DNA of 38,992 nt from positions 1 through 38,992 of the forward strand of contig ONEW01000020.1 of assembly GCA_900316935.1 (NCBI GenBank), given 5' to 3'. Positions 1 to 7,456 of this stretch are shown one piece after another; the stretch's first letter is position 1, and each line of letters starts with the position of its first letter. The notes beneath the pieces were generated by a model. It worked only from the letters and a program-made list of their open reading frames with translations, was not told where the DNA came from and made no database searches. This DNA is from an uncultured Selenomonadales bacterium (GTDB lineage: Bacteria; Bacillota; Negativicutes; Acidaminococcales; Acidaminococcaceae). The position numbers and the translations under genes were made by a program.

Positions 1-2
1 CT

Positions 3-35
3 GTTCAATATAGGCTTTCCTTGCAGGCAGCATAA
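3..35 (+). pseudogene. 3' end of IS3-family OrfB transposase (runs in from the left edge)
   Basis: Frame 3 of the plus strand reads VQYRLSLQAA and then stops at 33-35. A C-terminus of the form (S/N)PVxYRxQ..A is typical of the OrfB transposase of IS3-family elements, especially the IS150 subgroup, where it is the last segment after the integrase core. Only ten codons lie in the window, so whether the gene is intact cannot be judged. The call is strengthened by the hairpin at 40-70 and the IS-type terminal repeat at 73-97, in the order expected for the right end of such an element. Confidence 0.7.
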
Positions 36-70
36 AAAAGTAACGAGACAGTAAAAACCATCTCGTTACT
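34..70 (-). terminator. Hairpin terminator, minus-strand reading
   Basis: A perfect 10-bp inverted repeat (40-49 with 61-70, 11-nt loop) is followed on the minus strand by a run of six T. It can stop transcription coming from thiC and the SDF-like gene. Because it lies inside the presumed IS end, it may instead serve to insulate the element from outside transcription. Confidence 0.6.
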
Positions 71-72
71 AA

Positions 73-97
73 GGTCTAACTTTTTGGGGTCACATCA
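73..97. mobile_element. Terminal inverted repeat of IS3-family (IS150-type) element
   Basis: Read on the minus strand, the segment begins TGATGTGACCCC followed by AAAAAGTTAGAC, which resembles the terminal repeats of IS150-type IS3 elements in Firmicutes (TG start, GACCCC, A-run, AGTTAGAC). It lies 38 bases beyond the OrfB stop. The other end of the element is outside the window, so the repeat cannot be paired here. The element boundary would be at about position 97. Confidence 0.6.
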
Positions 98-150
98 AAG
101 GCCTCCTTTTTTTGTATCTGTTCCATTTGCGGACGGACGGGCCGGACATC

Positions 151-1392
151 TTACCAGCTCAGTTTGTCCGACAGGTAGACGGCGACGCCCGTCAGAAGGA
201 CGTTGGCCACAGTGCGGACGATGTCCAGGTAACGTTCCAGCATCAGGAGCAGGGCCAGGCCCCCCGTCACGCCGAGGGGGACGAAGGACAGGTGGAAAAG
301 CACCGGCGACAGGACCAGCAGCACCAGCCCCGCCGAGGGCATGGGCAGGTCCGCGCGGCCGGCGAGGATGCTGAAGCAGAACACGAGGACGGCAAGGACC
401 GCGCGGACGCCGGCGGAAAAATACGGCAGCAGCAGGGTGCAGGCAAAGGCGATATAGAAGGTCGTCGCGGCGGAACTCCACAGCAGGCCGGCCCGGGTCC
501 GGACGAGGGCCTCTTCGTCGCGCACGCCCAGACGGCGCAGGTTATGGGCAATCTCCCGGCCGCAGCGGCCGCGGGAACAGCAGGCGGCTGCCTGCAGCAG
601 GACCCGTTGGAAGGCCCCGGCGAAATGGCCCGGGCAGTCCCGGCCGCACCGGCGCAGCAAGTACCAGCCTGTGCCGAAGGCGCCCAGCAGAGGCACCAGC
701 ACCAGGGGCAGGATCGTCCTGGCGAAGGTCAGGCCGCCGTGAAAGCGGAAGGAAACCGGTCCCCGCAGGGTATCGGGACCCCACAGCAGCGTGCCGAAGA
801 GCCAGGCGGCGGCAAAGGCCGCCAGGGGCAGGAGCCAGGGGACCAGGCGTTCCGTCACATTCTGCATGACGCGGCAGAGGCTGAGGCCGAAGGCGCGGAC
901 GGGGGCGCCCTCCCCTTTCGTCAGGACCGCCGACGAGCCGGCGAGGTACAGCACGAGGCCCAAAACCAGCAGGCCCAGCACGGGCCAGGACATGAAATTG
1001 AAGACGGTTTCGTAAGAAAAGGGGGAAGCGGCGCGGTGCAGCAGGAATTTCCGCGCCGGCGACAGGTGCAGGAGCGAACCCAGCAGGACGCCCAGGAAGG
1101 CGGCGGCACAGGCCGAGCCATCCAGGAAACGGAGCATTTTGGCAGGGACGCGTCCGTCCTGGCGCACCTGCCGGCGCCGCGCCCCTGCGGAAAACAGGGC
1201 TGCCGCGATTGTCGGGAACACCACCAGCAGGGACAGGATCATGGCGCCCCGCAGGACGCTCTCCAGCCCGAAGCGGTACCCGGTGCCCGAAAAGGCGCTG
1301 AATATCAGCCCCAGCACCAGGGCGGGCAGCACGGTGACCGCCGGATTCAGGTCCAGGGTCAGGGTACCCAGGCCATGTCGTTCAAGTCTCAC
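151..1392 (-). CDS. Degenerate SDF-family (dicarboxylate/amino acid:cation symporter-like) membrane protein
   Basis: This 413-residue, strongly hydrophobic protein has about eight membrane segments. The GTG start at 1392 is preceded by GGGAGG. The last third matches the sodium:dicarboxylate/glutamate symporter (SDF, PF00375) pattern: an HP2-like stretch (PSAGLVLLVLSP, about residues 350-365) and the TM8 motif ERYLDIVRTVANV at 386-398, equivalent to DxxxDxxRTxxNV in archaeal GltPh. The substrate-site residues (D390, R393, T394, N397 here) appear kept. The NMDGT sodium/transport motif of TM7 is absent: after the HP1-like SSAATT the sequence runs straight into a hydrophobic segment. The final sodium-site Asp of TM8 is replaced (T401). 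It starts 38 nt after the thiC stop on the same strand, so it may be co-transcribed. The family assignment rests on recalled motifs; function is unknown. Confidence 0.6.
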   Translation of the reverse strand: MRLERHGLGTLTLDLNPAVTVLPALVLGLIFSAFSGTGYRFGLESVLRGAMILSLLVVFPTIAAALFSAGARRRQVRQDGRVPAKMLRFLDGSACAAAFLGVLLGSLLHLSPARKFLLHRAASPFSYETVFNFMSWPVLGLLVLGLVLYLAGSSAVLTKGEGAPVRAFGLSLCRVMQNVTERLVPWLLPLAAFAAAWLFGTLLWGPDTLRGPVSFRFHGGLTFARTILPLVLVPLLGAFGTGWYLLRRCGRDCPGHFAGAFQRVLLQAAACCSRGRCGREIAHNLRRLGVRDEEALVRTRAGLLWSSAATTFYIAFACTLLLPYFSAGVRAVLAVLVFCFSILAGRADLPMPSAGLVLLVLSPVLFHLSFVPLGVTGGLALLLMLERYLDIVRTVANVLLTGVAVYLSDKLSW

Positions 1393-1429
1393 GGTACGCG
1401 CCTCCCTTCAGGTTCCCTTAACGCCAGCG

Positions 1430-2740
1430 TTATGCCTTCCAAGCCTTCTTCCGCTGTTCCGTCAGGTACTCATTGACGATCTTGACGGCGCAGTAGTCGC
1501 CGCACATGGAGCAGGCTTCTTCCTCTTCCTTGTTCTTCGACTTGCGGAATTCCTTCGCCTTGTCCGGGTCGATGGCCAGGTCGAGCTGGGCTTTCCAGTC
1601 GAGGGCTTTGCGGGCGCGGGCCATCTTGACATCCCACTCCCAGGCCTGCTTGTTGCCTTTGGCCAGGTCGGCCGCGTGGGCCGCGATACGGGCGGCGATG
1701 ACGCCTTCCCTGACATCGTCCAGGTCAGGCAGCCCCAAGTGTTCCGCCGGCGTCACATAACACAGGAAGTCGGCGCCGCTGACGGCCGCCAGGGTGCCGC
1801 CGATGGCGCTCGTGATATGGTCGTAGCCGGGCGCCACATCGGTGACGAGGGGTCCCAGCACGTAGAACGGCGCACCGTGGCAAAGACTCTTCTGGAGCTT
1901 CATGTTCGTCTCAATCTGGTTGAAGGGCACGTGGCCGGGCCCTTCGCACATGACCTGCACACCGCGGTCCCAGGCGCGCTGCGTCAGCTCGCCGATGTTG
2001 ATCAATTCCTGGATCTGGGCGCGGTCCGTCGCGTCGGCCAGACAGCCCGGGCGCAGGCCGTCGCCCAGGGAGATGGTGACATCGTATTTTTCGCAAATGT
2101 CCAGGATGTCATCGAAATATTCATAGAAAGGATTTTCCTTTTCGTTGTGGAGCATCCAGCCCGTGATGAAGCTGCCGCCGCGGCTGACGACATCCATGAC
2201 GCGGCCTTCCCCGGTCAGCTGTTTCAGGACCATCTTGTTGATGCCGCAATGGATGGTCAGGAAATCGGCCCCGTCTTCCGCCTGGCGCTGCACGGCGTCG
2301 AGCATGTCTTCGCGGGTCATTTCAACGACGGCGCCCCGTTTCTTTATGGTTTCCACGGCAGCCTGGTAAACGGGCACGGTGCCGACCATGACGGTGGAAG
2401 CGTTGAGGATGGCCCGGCGGGAGGCGTCGATGTTGTCCCCTGTGGACAGGTCCATGACGGAATCCGCCCCGGCCTCGATGGCGGTCGTCAATTTAATCAG
2501 TTCCGGCGCCGGATCGGGAAAGGCGCTCGACGTACCCAGGTTGGCATTGACCTTGACCTTCAGGCCCAGGCCCACGCCGCGGGGCTGCAGCGTCTTGTGG
2601 TTGCGATTGCAGGGAATGGCGATCACCCCCTGGGCCACGCGTCCGCGGATCGTTTCCGCGTCCAGGCCTTCGTATGCGGCAACGGCCTTCATGGCCGGCG
2701 TAATGGTTCCTTTGCGTGCCAACTGCATCTGTGTGGTCAT
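1430..2740 (-). CDS. thiC: Phosphomethylpyrimidine synthase ThiC
   Basis: ThiC is the radical-SAM enzyme that rearranges aminoimidazole ribotide into HMP phosphate for thiamine synthesis. The 436-residue product is the short form found in anaerobes and archaea; the E. coli type is about 630 residues. Start ATG 2740 has AAGGAG seven bases upstream. Visible family blocks include GLGLKVKVNANLGTS, SLGDGLRPGC, CEGPGHVP and VTPAEHLGLP. The C-terminal cluster motif is C410-SM-C413-GDY-C417, that is CX2CX3C, one residue tighter than the CX2CX4C of the E. coli type. No other thiamine gene and no recognisable TPP riboswitch lies nearby; 153 bases separate it from tRNA-Leu upstream. An SDF-like transporter gene follows directly. 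Confidence 0.95.
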   Translation of the reverse strand: MTTQMQLARKGTITPAMKAVAAYEGLDAETIRGRVAQGVIAIPCNRNHKTLQPRGVGLGLKVKVNANLGTSSAFPDPAPELIKLTTAIEAGADSVMDLSTGDNIDASRRAILNASTVMVGTVPVYQAAVETIKKRGAVVEMTREDMLDAVQRQAEDGADFLTIHCGINKMVLKQLTGEGRVMDVVSRGGSFITGWMLHNEKENPFYEYFDDILDICEKYDVTISLGDGLRPGCLADATDRAQIQELINIGELTQRAWDRGVQVMCEGPGHVPFNQIETNMKLQKSLCHGAPFYVLGPLVTDVAPGYDHITSAIGGTLAAVSGADFLCYVTPAEHLGLPDLDDVREGVIAARIAAHAADLAKGNKQAWEWDVKMARARKALDWKAQLDLAIDPDKAKEFRKSKNKEEEEACSMCGDYCAVKIVNEYLTEQRKKAWKA

Positions 2741-2820
2741 CTTGACTCCTTCTTTCTTTGTCCTGTACCTTTTCGGGATCCGGGTTTTCCGAATCGTATT
2801 CTTCCTTATTTTATCATACT

Positions 2821-2850
2821 TTGGGCAACGCTGTTGCGGATCTTGCCCAA
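2821..2850 (-). other. Inverted repeat in the tRNA-Leu/thiC gap
   Basis: TTGGGCAA at 2821-2828 pairs perfectly with TTGCCCAA at 2843-2850, giving an 8-bp stem with a 14-nt loop. On the minus strand it lies just after tRNA-Leu and before a TAAAAT -10-like element (2808-2813) of thiC. It lacks a T run, so it is not a clear terminator; it could be a processing, attenuation or operator element. Confidence 0.4.
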
Positions 2851-2893
2851 CTCCTGATTTATTTGTATTGTTTCTTGAAACAGGGCATAAAAA

Positions 2894-2977
2894 TGGTGCG
2901 GGTGACAGGATTTGAACCTGCATGGATAAACCGCCAGATCCTAAGTCTGGTGCGTCTGCCAGTTCCGCCACACCCGC
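2894..2977 (-). tRNA. tRNA-Leu (UAG)
   Basis: The 84-nt minus-strand gene has acceptor GCGGGTG paired with CACCCGC, encoded CCA, a long variable arm and the anticodon loop CTTAGGA, giving anticodon TAG with G37. It is the last of four tRNA genes transcribed from the promoter near 3400. Confidence 0.95.
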
Positions 2978-3112
2978 ACGGAAAAGGAACCCCGGAAAGG
3001 GTTCCCATCGTATCCATTATACGGGATTTGCCCGGGAGCGTCAAATCGTGCCGCCGGGAAAAAGGCATTAAAAAAACCGGGGAATCCTGCGATCCTCCGG
3101 TTATGGACAAAA

Positions 3113-3188
3113 TGGTGATCCATCCCAGACTCGAACTGGGGACACCCTGATTAAAAGTCAGGTGCTCTGCCAACTGAGCTAATGGACC
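3113..3188 (-). tRNA. tRNA-Lys (UUU)
   Basis: The 76-nt gene has acceptor GGTCCAT paired with ATGGATC, anticodon loop CTTTTAA (anticodon TTT), the standard GTTCGAGTC T arm and encoded CCA. Confidence 0.95.
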
Positions 3189-3198
3189 ATGTATAAAC

Positions 3199-3274
3199 TG
3201 GCTGGGGTGGCAGGGCTCGAACCTACGCATACAGGAGTCAAAGTCCTGTGCCTTACCAACTTGGCTACACCCCA
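3199..3274 (-). tRNA. tRNA-Gln (UUG)
   Basis: The 76-nt gene has acceptor TGGGGTG paired with CACCCCA, anticodon loop CTTTGAC (anticodon TTG), T arm GGTTCGAGCC and encoded CCA. It lies ten bases before tRNA-Lys in transcription order. Confidence 0.95.
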
Positions 3275-3289
3275 AATTGTCGATAAGAA

Positions 3290-3366
3290 TGGGGTGGGTG
3301 ACAGGATTTGAACCTGCGCGTAACGGAGCCACAATCCGCCGTGTTAACCGCTTCACCACACCCACC
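3290..3366 (-). tRNA. tRNA-His (GUG)
   Basis: The 77-nt gene carries the extra 5' G typical of tRNA-His (G-1 opposite C73), anticodon loop TTGTGGC (anticodon GTG) and encoded CCA. It is the first tRNA of the cluster, about 22 bases after the predicted transcription start. Confidence 0.95.
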
Positions 3367-3394
3367 ATGTCAAGCACTGCTTAAGACGAAACTC

Positions 3395-3423
3395 ATTATA
3401 ACATAGCGTTCAGGCTCTGTCAA
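3395..3423 (-). promoter_or_regulatory. Consensus promoter of the His-Gln-Lys-Leu tRNA cluster
   Basis: On the minus strand a perfect -35 (TTGACA, 3418-3423) and a perfect -10 (TATAAT, 3395-3400) are 17 bases apart. This is the strength expected for stable-RNA transcription. Confidence 0.85.
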
Positions 3424-3471
3424 ATGATTTTAAGGCTGCGCTGCCGACAGGCCTGCGGCGCCCTCCGGCCT

Positions 3472-4365
3472 TCATTTACCGAAATATTTTTTGGCCCAGG
3501 CCTGCGCCGTCGGCGTCGTGGCCATGCCGCCTTCGGCCGTTTCGCGCAGACCGTGCGGCAGGGAGCGGCCGACCCGCTCCATAGCGTCGATGGCCTCGTC
3601 GGCCGGGATGAAGCTCGTAATGCCGAGCAGGGCCATCTGCGCCGCCAGCAGAGCCTGGACGGTGCAGCCGGCATTGCGTTTGATGCAGGGCACTTCGACG
3701 AGGCCCGCTACGGGATCGCAGACAAGGCCCAGCACGTTCTTGAAGACGATGGAGACGGCCGTATCGATCTGTCTGCCGTCTCCCCCCAGCAGGTACACGG
3801 CCGCGCCGGCCGCCATGGCGGCACCGCTGCCGCATTCGGCCTGGCAGCCGCCCGTCGCCCCGGCCAGTGTCGCCCGGTCAGCAATGACTTCGCCGATGAC
3901 GCCGGCCACCATCAGGCCTTCCGCCAAAGCCGCCCGGCCCAGGTTATAATGCTTCTTCAGTGCCAGGAGCACGCCGGGCACGATACCGCTGGCACCCGCC
4001 GTGGGGGCCGCCACGATACGGCCCATGGCGGCATTGCATTCGGCCACCGCCGTGGCGTACAGTACGGCATCGCTGGCCAGGGGTCCCAGGAGCGCCAGGG
4101 ATTCCGCCTTTTCCGCATCGGCAAAGGCTTCGGCCATCTTTTTGGCGCTGCCGCCGGTCAGCCCGCTGTTGGAGCGGACGCCCGTCAGGCCGTACCGGGC
4201 CGATTCCTCCATAATGTCCAGCAGGGACGACAGGCGCGCCAGGACGGCGGCCTTGTCCATTTCCAGCTGGGCCGCCTCGTGGTTCAGCAGGCAGTCGAAC
4301 AGCCCTGTACGCTGTTTTTCCGCTTCCCGGACGAATTCCGCCCAGGATAATTTATCCAGTCTCAT
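3472..4365 (-). CDS. sdaAA: L-serine dehydratase, iron-sulfur-dependent, alpha subunit
   Basis: This subunit carries the catalytic [4Fe-4S] cluster of the two-subunit L-serine dehydratase, which converts serine to pyruvate and ammonia in the cytoplasm. The 297-residue protein shows the family signatures SNSGLTGG, APTAGASGIVPG and GATGGCQAECGSGAAMAAG, and cluster-type cysteines in GGCQAEC and CDPVAGLVEVPC. The start ATG at 4365 has a GGAGGAG-type site upstream. It lies 20 nt behind sdaAB in the same transcript, the usual order in Firmicutes. Serine deamination to pyruvate fits an amino-acid-fermenting lifestyle, in line with the many amino-acid carriers in the window. Confidence 0.95.
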   Translation of the reverse strand: MRLDKLSWAEFVREAEKQRTGLFDCLLNHEAAQLEMDKAAVLARLSSLLDIMEESARYGLTGVRSNSGLTGGSAKKMAEAFADAEKAESLALLGPLASDAVLYATAVAECNAAMGRIVAAPTAGASGIVPGVLLALKKHYNLGRAALAEGLMVAGVIGEVIADRATLAGATGGCQAECGSGAAMAAGAAVYLLGGDGRQIDTAVSIVFKNVLGLVCDPVAGLVEVPCIKRNAGCTVQALLAAQMALLGITSFIPADEAIDAMERVGRSLPHGLRETAEGGMATTPTAQAWAKKYFGK

Positions 4366-4385
4366 GGCATTCCTCCTCCCCCGTT

Positions 4386-5051
4386 TCAGGCCACACGGTT
4401 CACGAAACGGACCGTCCGGACGGGGTCCAGGCGCTCCAGCTGATGCACCACGTCGGGCGCCACGGTTTCATCACACTCGAGGACCATGGTCGCCAGGCCG
4501 CCCTTATTATTGCGGAAGACGCGCATGGAGGCAATGTTCACCTGGTGCATGGCCAGGATGCTGCTGACCAGGGCGATGACGCCGGGCTGGTCGCGGTGGG
4601 GGATCAGCAGGACCGGCAGGACACCCGTCAGCTCCACCGCGAACCCGTCGATGGAGGTCACCTTGACCTGCCCGCCGCCGATAGAGGAGCCGATGACATC
4701 GCACGTGCCGCCATCCGCGCCGGTCAGGTGGAAGCTGGCCGTGTTGGGATGGACCATGTCGCCCAGGTCCCCCGGACGGAACGTGAAGCCATAGCCTTCC
4801 TTTCCGGCAATGGACAGGGCTTGGGGAATACGCACATCGTCCGGCGCCCAGCCCATGAGTCCCGCCGCCAGGGCGCGGTCCGTGCCGTGTCCCTTATAGG
4901 TGCGGGCAAACGACCCATGGAGCAGGATGTCCGCCTTCACGGGCTTCTGCCCCAGAATGGCCGCGGCCAGCAGTCCCAGCCGGCAGGCACCGGCCGTATG
5001 GGAACTCGAAGGCCCGATCATGACCGGGCCGATGATGTCGAATAAGTTCAT
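4386..5051 (-). CDS. sdaAB: L-serine dehydratase, iron-sulfur-dependent, beta subunit
   Basis: The 221-residue partner of SdaAA begins MNLFDIIGPVMIGPSSSHTA, the hallmark N-terminus of this subunit, and ends in an ACT-like regulatory domain (about residues 148-221, with PHRDQPGVIALVSSIL and VNIASMRVFRNNKGG). The start at 5051 is chosen over an upstream in-frame start because the family begins here and GGGGG lies eight bases before it. A TATAAT -10 element at 5086-5091 (minus strand) is likely its promoter. The alpha gene follows after 20 nt. Confidence 0.95.
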   Translation of the reverse strand: MNLFDIIGPVMIGPSSSHTAGACRLGLLAAAILGQKPVKADILLHGSFARTYKGHGTDRALAAGLMGWAPDDVRIPQALSIAGKEGYGFTFRPGDLGDMVHPNTASFHLTGADGGTCDVIGSSIGGGQVKVTSIDGFAVELTGVLPVLLIPHRDQPGVIALVSSILAMHQVNIASMRVFRNNKGGLATMVLECDETVAPDVVHQLERLDPVRTVRFVNRVA

Positions 5052-5286
5052 GATTACCCCCTGTGAAAAACACTGTACACGGTTCATTATATCATGCCGG
5101 CAGGGACCGTTCCTGTTTTTCCGTCCTTTTTCCCTGTTTTACCGTAAAAAATCCCCTCTCGGCACAACGGTCCCCGAATTTGTCTTTCCCTGCCGGTTTT
5201 TCGGACAGGCAATGTCATTTTACGATATTTTTACGTTTTTCGACGTTTTTCGTGGCAAACTACTAGTATTTTTAAAAAGAATCAGC

Positions 5287-5292
5287 TATAAT
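5287..5292 (+). promoter_or_regulatory. -10 element of corA
   Basis: A TATAAT hexamer lies about 50 bases before the corA start in an AT-rich stretch (5205-5300). No good -35 is seen at 16-18 bases. The 5052-5340 gap holds only this and the divergent sdaAB -10; nothing else is recognised. Confidence 0.55.
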
Positions 5293-5340
5293 ATATGCGT
5301 TATAAAGGGAGAGTGTTGCCCACGGAAAGGAGGGAGTCCC

Positions 5341-6291
5341 ATGTACAAGATCCTGATGAGCGCCGGCACCGGCGTGGACGAATACGATATCGGGCAGCTG
5401 GAACGCGGCTGCTGGATTGACGTGGTGGCCCCCACCCCTGCGGAAATCGAGACGCTGGTCAAGGCGACGAAGATCCAGCGGGATTTCCTCACGGCTTCCC
5501 TGGACAGCGAAGAAAAATCCCGTACGGAAGTGGACGAGGACCAGCTCCTCGTCGTCATCGACATCCCTTTCCTGCGCAGCAACAAGGATTACGACACCAT
5601 GCCCCTGGGCATCATCCTCACGCAGGACTACATCATGACGGTCTGTCTGGAAGCCAACGCCGTGACGGCCGCCTTCAACGCCGGCACGCACAAGACCTTC
5701 AGCACCTATAAGAAGACCCGTTTCCTGTTCCAGATCCTCTACAAGTCCGCTACCTTGTATTTGAAGTATATCCGCAACATCATCCGCCGGACGGACGATT
5801 TGGAACACCATCTGCGCCAGGCCATGGAAAACTCCAAGCTGTTCAGCATGCTGGACTTGCAGAAATCCCTGACCTACTTCACGACATCCCTGAAGAGCAA
5901 CTACATGGTGACGGAAAAGCTGCTGCGCCTGCGGAGCGTTTCGTCGGCCCAGAAGCTCGTCAAAATGTACGAAGAGGACGAGGACCTGCTGGAAGATGTC
6001 ATCATCGAATACAAGCAGGCCATTGAAATGGTGGAAATGTACGGCCACATCGTCAACAGCACCATGGAGATGTTCGCTTCCATCATCAGCAACAACCTGA
6101 ACATCGTCATGCGGTTCCTGGCCAGCATCACGATCATCCTGGCCATCCCGACCCTGTTCTTCAGCCTCTGGGGCATGAACGTGCCCGTGCCGTTCGCCGA
6201 AAACGCCTTCGGCTTCTGGCTGGTCATCGCCATCGCCATCGCCTTCAGCGCCGTCGCCGCCTCGGCCCTGTGGAAGAAGCATATGTTCTGA
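5341..6291 (+). CDS. corA: CorA-family magnesium/divalent cation transporter
   Basis: The 316-residue CorA-type channel has a large cytoplasmic N-terminal domain, a long helical stalk (about residues 150-255) and two C-terminal membrane helices. TM1 ends in the signature G278-M-N280 (LWGMNVPVPF), which forms the ion selectivity filter of pentameric CorA. The second helix is FGFWLVIAIAIAFSAVAAS. ATG 5341 is chosen because AAAGGAGGGAG lies just upstream; the open frame extends further back without support. It is probably monocistronic, with its own -10 and a strong terminator at 6309. Substrate is Mg2+ by family; Co2+/Ni2+ or Zn2+ cannot be excluded. Confidence 0.92.
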   Translation: MYKILMSAGTGVDEYDIGQLERGCWIDVVAPTPAEIETLVKATKIQRDFLTASLDSEEKSRTEVDEDQLLVVIDIPFLRSNKDYDTMPLGIILTQDYIMTVCLEANAVTAAFNAGTHKTFSTYKKTRFLFQILYKSATLYLKYIRNIIRRTDDLEHHLRQAMENSKLFSMLDLQKSLTYFTTSLKSNYMVTEKLLRLRSVSSAQKLVKMYEEDEDLLEDVIIEYKQAIEMVEMYGHIVNSTMEMFASIISNNLNIVMRFLASITIILAIPTLFFSLWGMNVPVPFAENAFGFWLVIAIAIAFSAVAASALWKKHMF

Positions 6292-6308
6292 CAGCCGCAA
6301 AAAAACAG

Positions 6309-6367
6309 ACTGCCGCCTTCCCCGTCCTGCCAATCAGCAGGCTGCCGGGAAAAGCGGCAGTTTTTTT
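6309..6367. terminator. Bidirectional terminator between corA and the Usp operon
   Basis: ACTGCCGC pairs with GCGGCAGT, with an inner CTTCCC/GGGAAAAG pairing, followed by seven T on the plus strand. Seven A precede the stem, so it also works for the convergent minus-strand operon. Confidence 0.85.
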
Positions 6368-6394
6368 GTACGGTCGTCCTTGTCGTTCCCGCCG

Positions 6395-6856
6395 TCATTT
6401 CACGATGATGACGGGGACATCGGACAGTTCCAGCACGGACTGGCTCACGCTGCGCCGCAGGAGCTGCTTGAAGAAGCTTTTGCCGCGGCAGCCGAGCACG
6501 ACGGCATCGCAGTTGTTCACAGCCAGCGCCTCGAGGATGGCGGAAGGCACATCTTCATCCTGCATGAGGACGTAGTCGCAGACCACCTCGGGATGGGCGT
6601 CCAGCAGGACCCGGGCGGCATCGAGCACATCGTTGCCGATCTGCATGACCGTCGTTTCGTCGCCCGCATCGTTCTCCCGCTCCTTACCGGTCCGCAGGGG
6701 AGCGCTGTGGAACGGGGACCCGCCTTCGTTGTCCACCACGGTCACGACGCAAAGGCCGCCTCCGGACAGAGAAGCCAGGCCGGCGGCGTATTCCAGGGCG
6801 CGCCAGGAATATTCCGTCCCATCAATGGGAACCAGGATCTTCTTTAAGATTGCCAT
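6395..6856 (-). CDS. Universal stress protein (UspA family), atypical nucleotide motif
   Basis: The 153-residue single Usp domain starts KKILVPIDGTEYSWRALEYA and ends VPVIIVK, as usual for the family. The ATP-binding motif GX2GX9G(S/T) reads GCRGKSFFKQLLRRS, with arginine where the third glycine should be, so nucleotide binding may be changed or lost. Compared with its neighbour Usp it has an extra acidic/basic insertion around residues 55-68 (APLRTGKERENDAGDET). It is the last gene of a five-gene operon and is followed by the terminator at 6309-6367. Usp proteins are small cytoplasmic stress or energy-state proteins; the specific role is unknown. Confidence 0.88.
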   Translation of the reverse strand: MAILKKILVPIDGTEYSWRALEYAAGLASLSGGGLCVVTVVDNEGGSPFHSAPLRTGKERENDAGDETTVMQIGNDVLDAARVLLDAHPEVVCDYVLMQDEDVPSAILEALAVNNCDAVVLGCRGKSFFKQLLRRSVSQSVLELSDVPVIIVK

Positions 6857-6910
6857 GATTGCACAGCCTTTACTTGAGCTTTGTTGCGAAAGTATGTTCC
6901 GGCACCGGCC

Positions 6911-7354
6911 TTACTTGACGATCAGGACCGGAATGGCGGCGTACTGGGCGATCTTGGAGCTGACGCTGCCCAGGAAGAATTCCGCAATGCCGGACAGGCC
7001 GCGGCTGCCGAGGACGATGGCGTCGGCGCCGTTTTCTTTGGCGGCTGCCAGGATCCGTTCGGACGGATGGCCGACTTCCATCTCGTAGCTGACCTTCCCG
7101 TCATGCTTTGCGGCTTTGACGCGCTCTTCCGCGCGGTGCAGCACTTCGTCGCCGACCTGCTTCAAATCGTTGTTGCTCTGGCTGATGATGTTATGGTCCA
7201 GCGGCACCGCCAGCAGGGCGGCGTTGTTGTAAGGCTGGATGACGGTCAGCACGATGACTTCCCCGCCAAACTTGTCCGACAGTACCAGGCCCTGGTCCAG
7301 GGCACGCCATGCACTTTCAGAACCATCGACAGGAACCAGGATCTTGTTAAACAT
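6911..7354 (-). CDS. Universal stress protein (UspA family), ATP-binding type
   Basis: The 147-residue Usp domain begins MFNKILVPVDGSESAWRALD. The ATP-binding motif is intact: GSRGLSGIAEFFLGS fits GX2GX9GS. The start at 7354 is preferred over an ATG at 7363, because the GGAG at about 7365 is nine bases from it but abuts the upstream ATG. It lies 54 nt before the atypical Usp gene and 102 nt behind the small membrane protein, in one minus-strand operon. Pairing of an ATP-binding and a motif-defective Usp suggests a heterodimer, which is inference. Confidence 0.92.
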   Translation of the reverse strand: MFNKILVPVDGSESAWRALDQGLVLSDKFGGEVIVLTVIQPYNNAALLAVPLDHNIISQSNNDLKQVGDEVLHRAEERVKAAKHDGKVSYEMEVGHPSERILAAAKENGADAIVLGSRGLSGIAEFFLGSVSSKIAQYAAIPVLIVK

Positions 7355-7456
7355 ACAGGCCATCTCCTTTCAAACTTTCCCGGCCGGCCCGTGCGTTTGC
7401 GGGCCAGGCTGTATCATACATCCACCGTATCGGATAAAGTCACTTGCAGGATGGAC

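Noticed and set aside
112..2857. Long plus-strand open frames (454 and 572 codons) over the SDF-like gene and thiC
   Set aside because: They are antisense to recognised genes, have no ribosome binding sites and show Gln/Arg/His-rich shadow composition caused by high GC at third positions.
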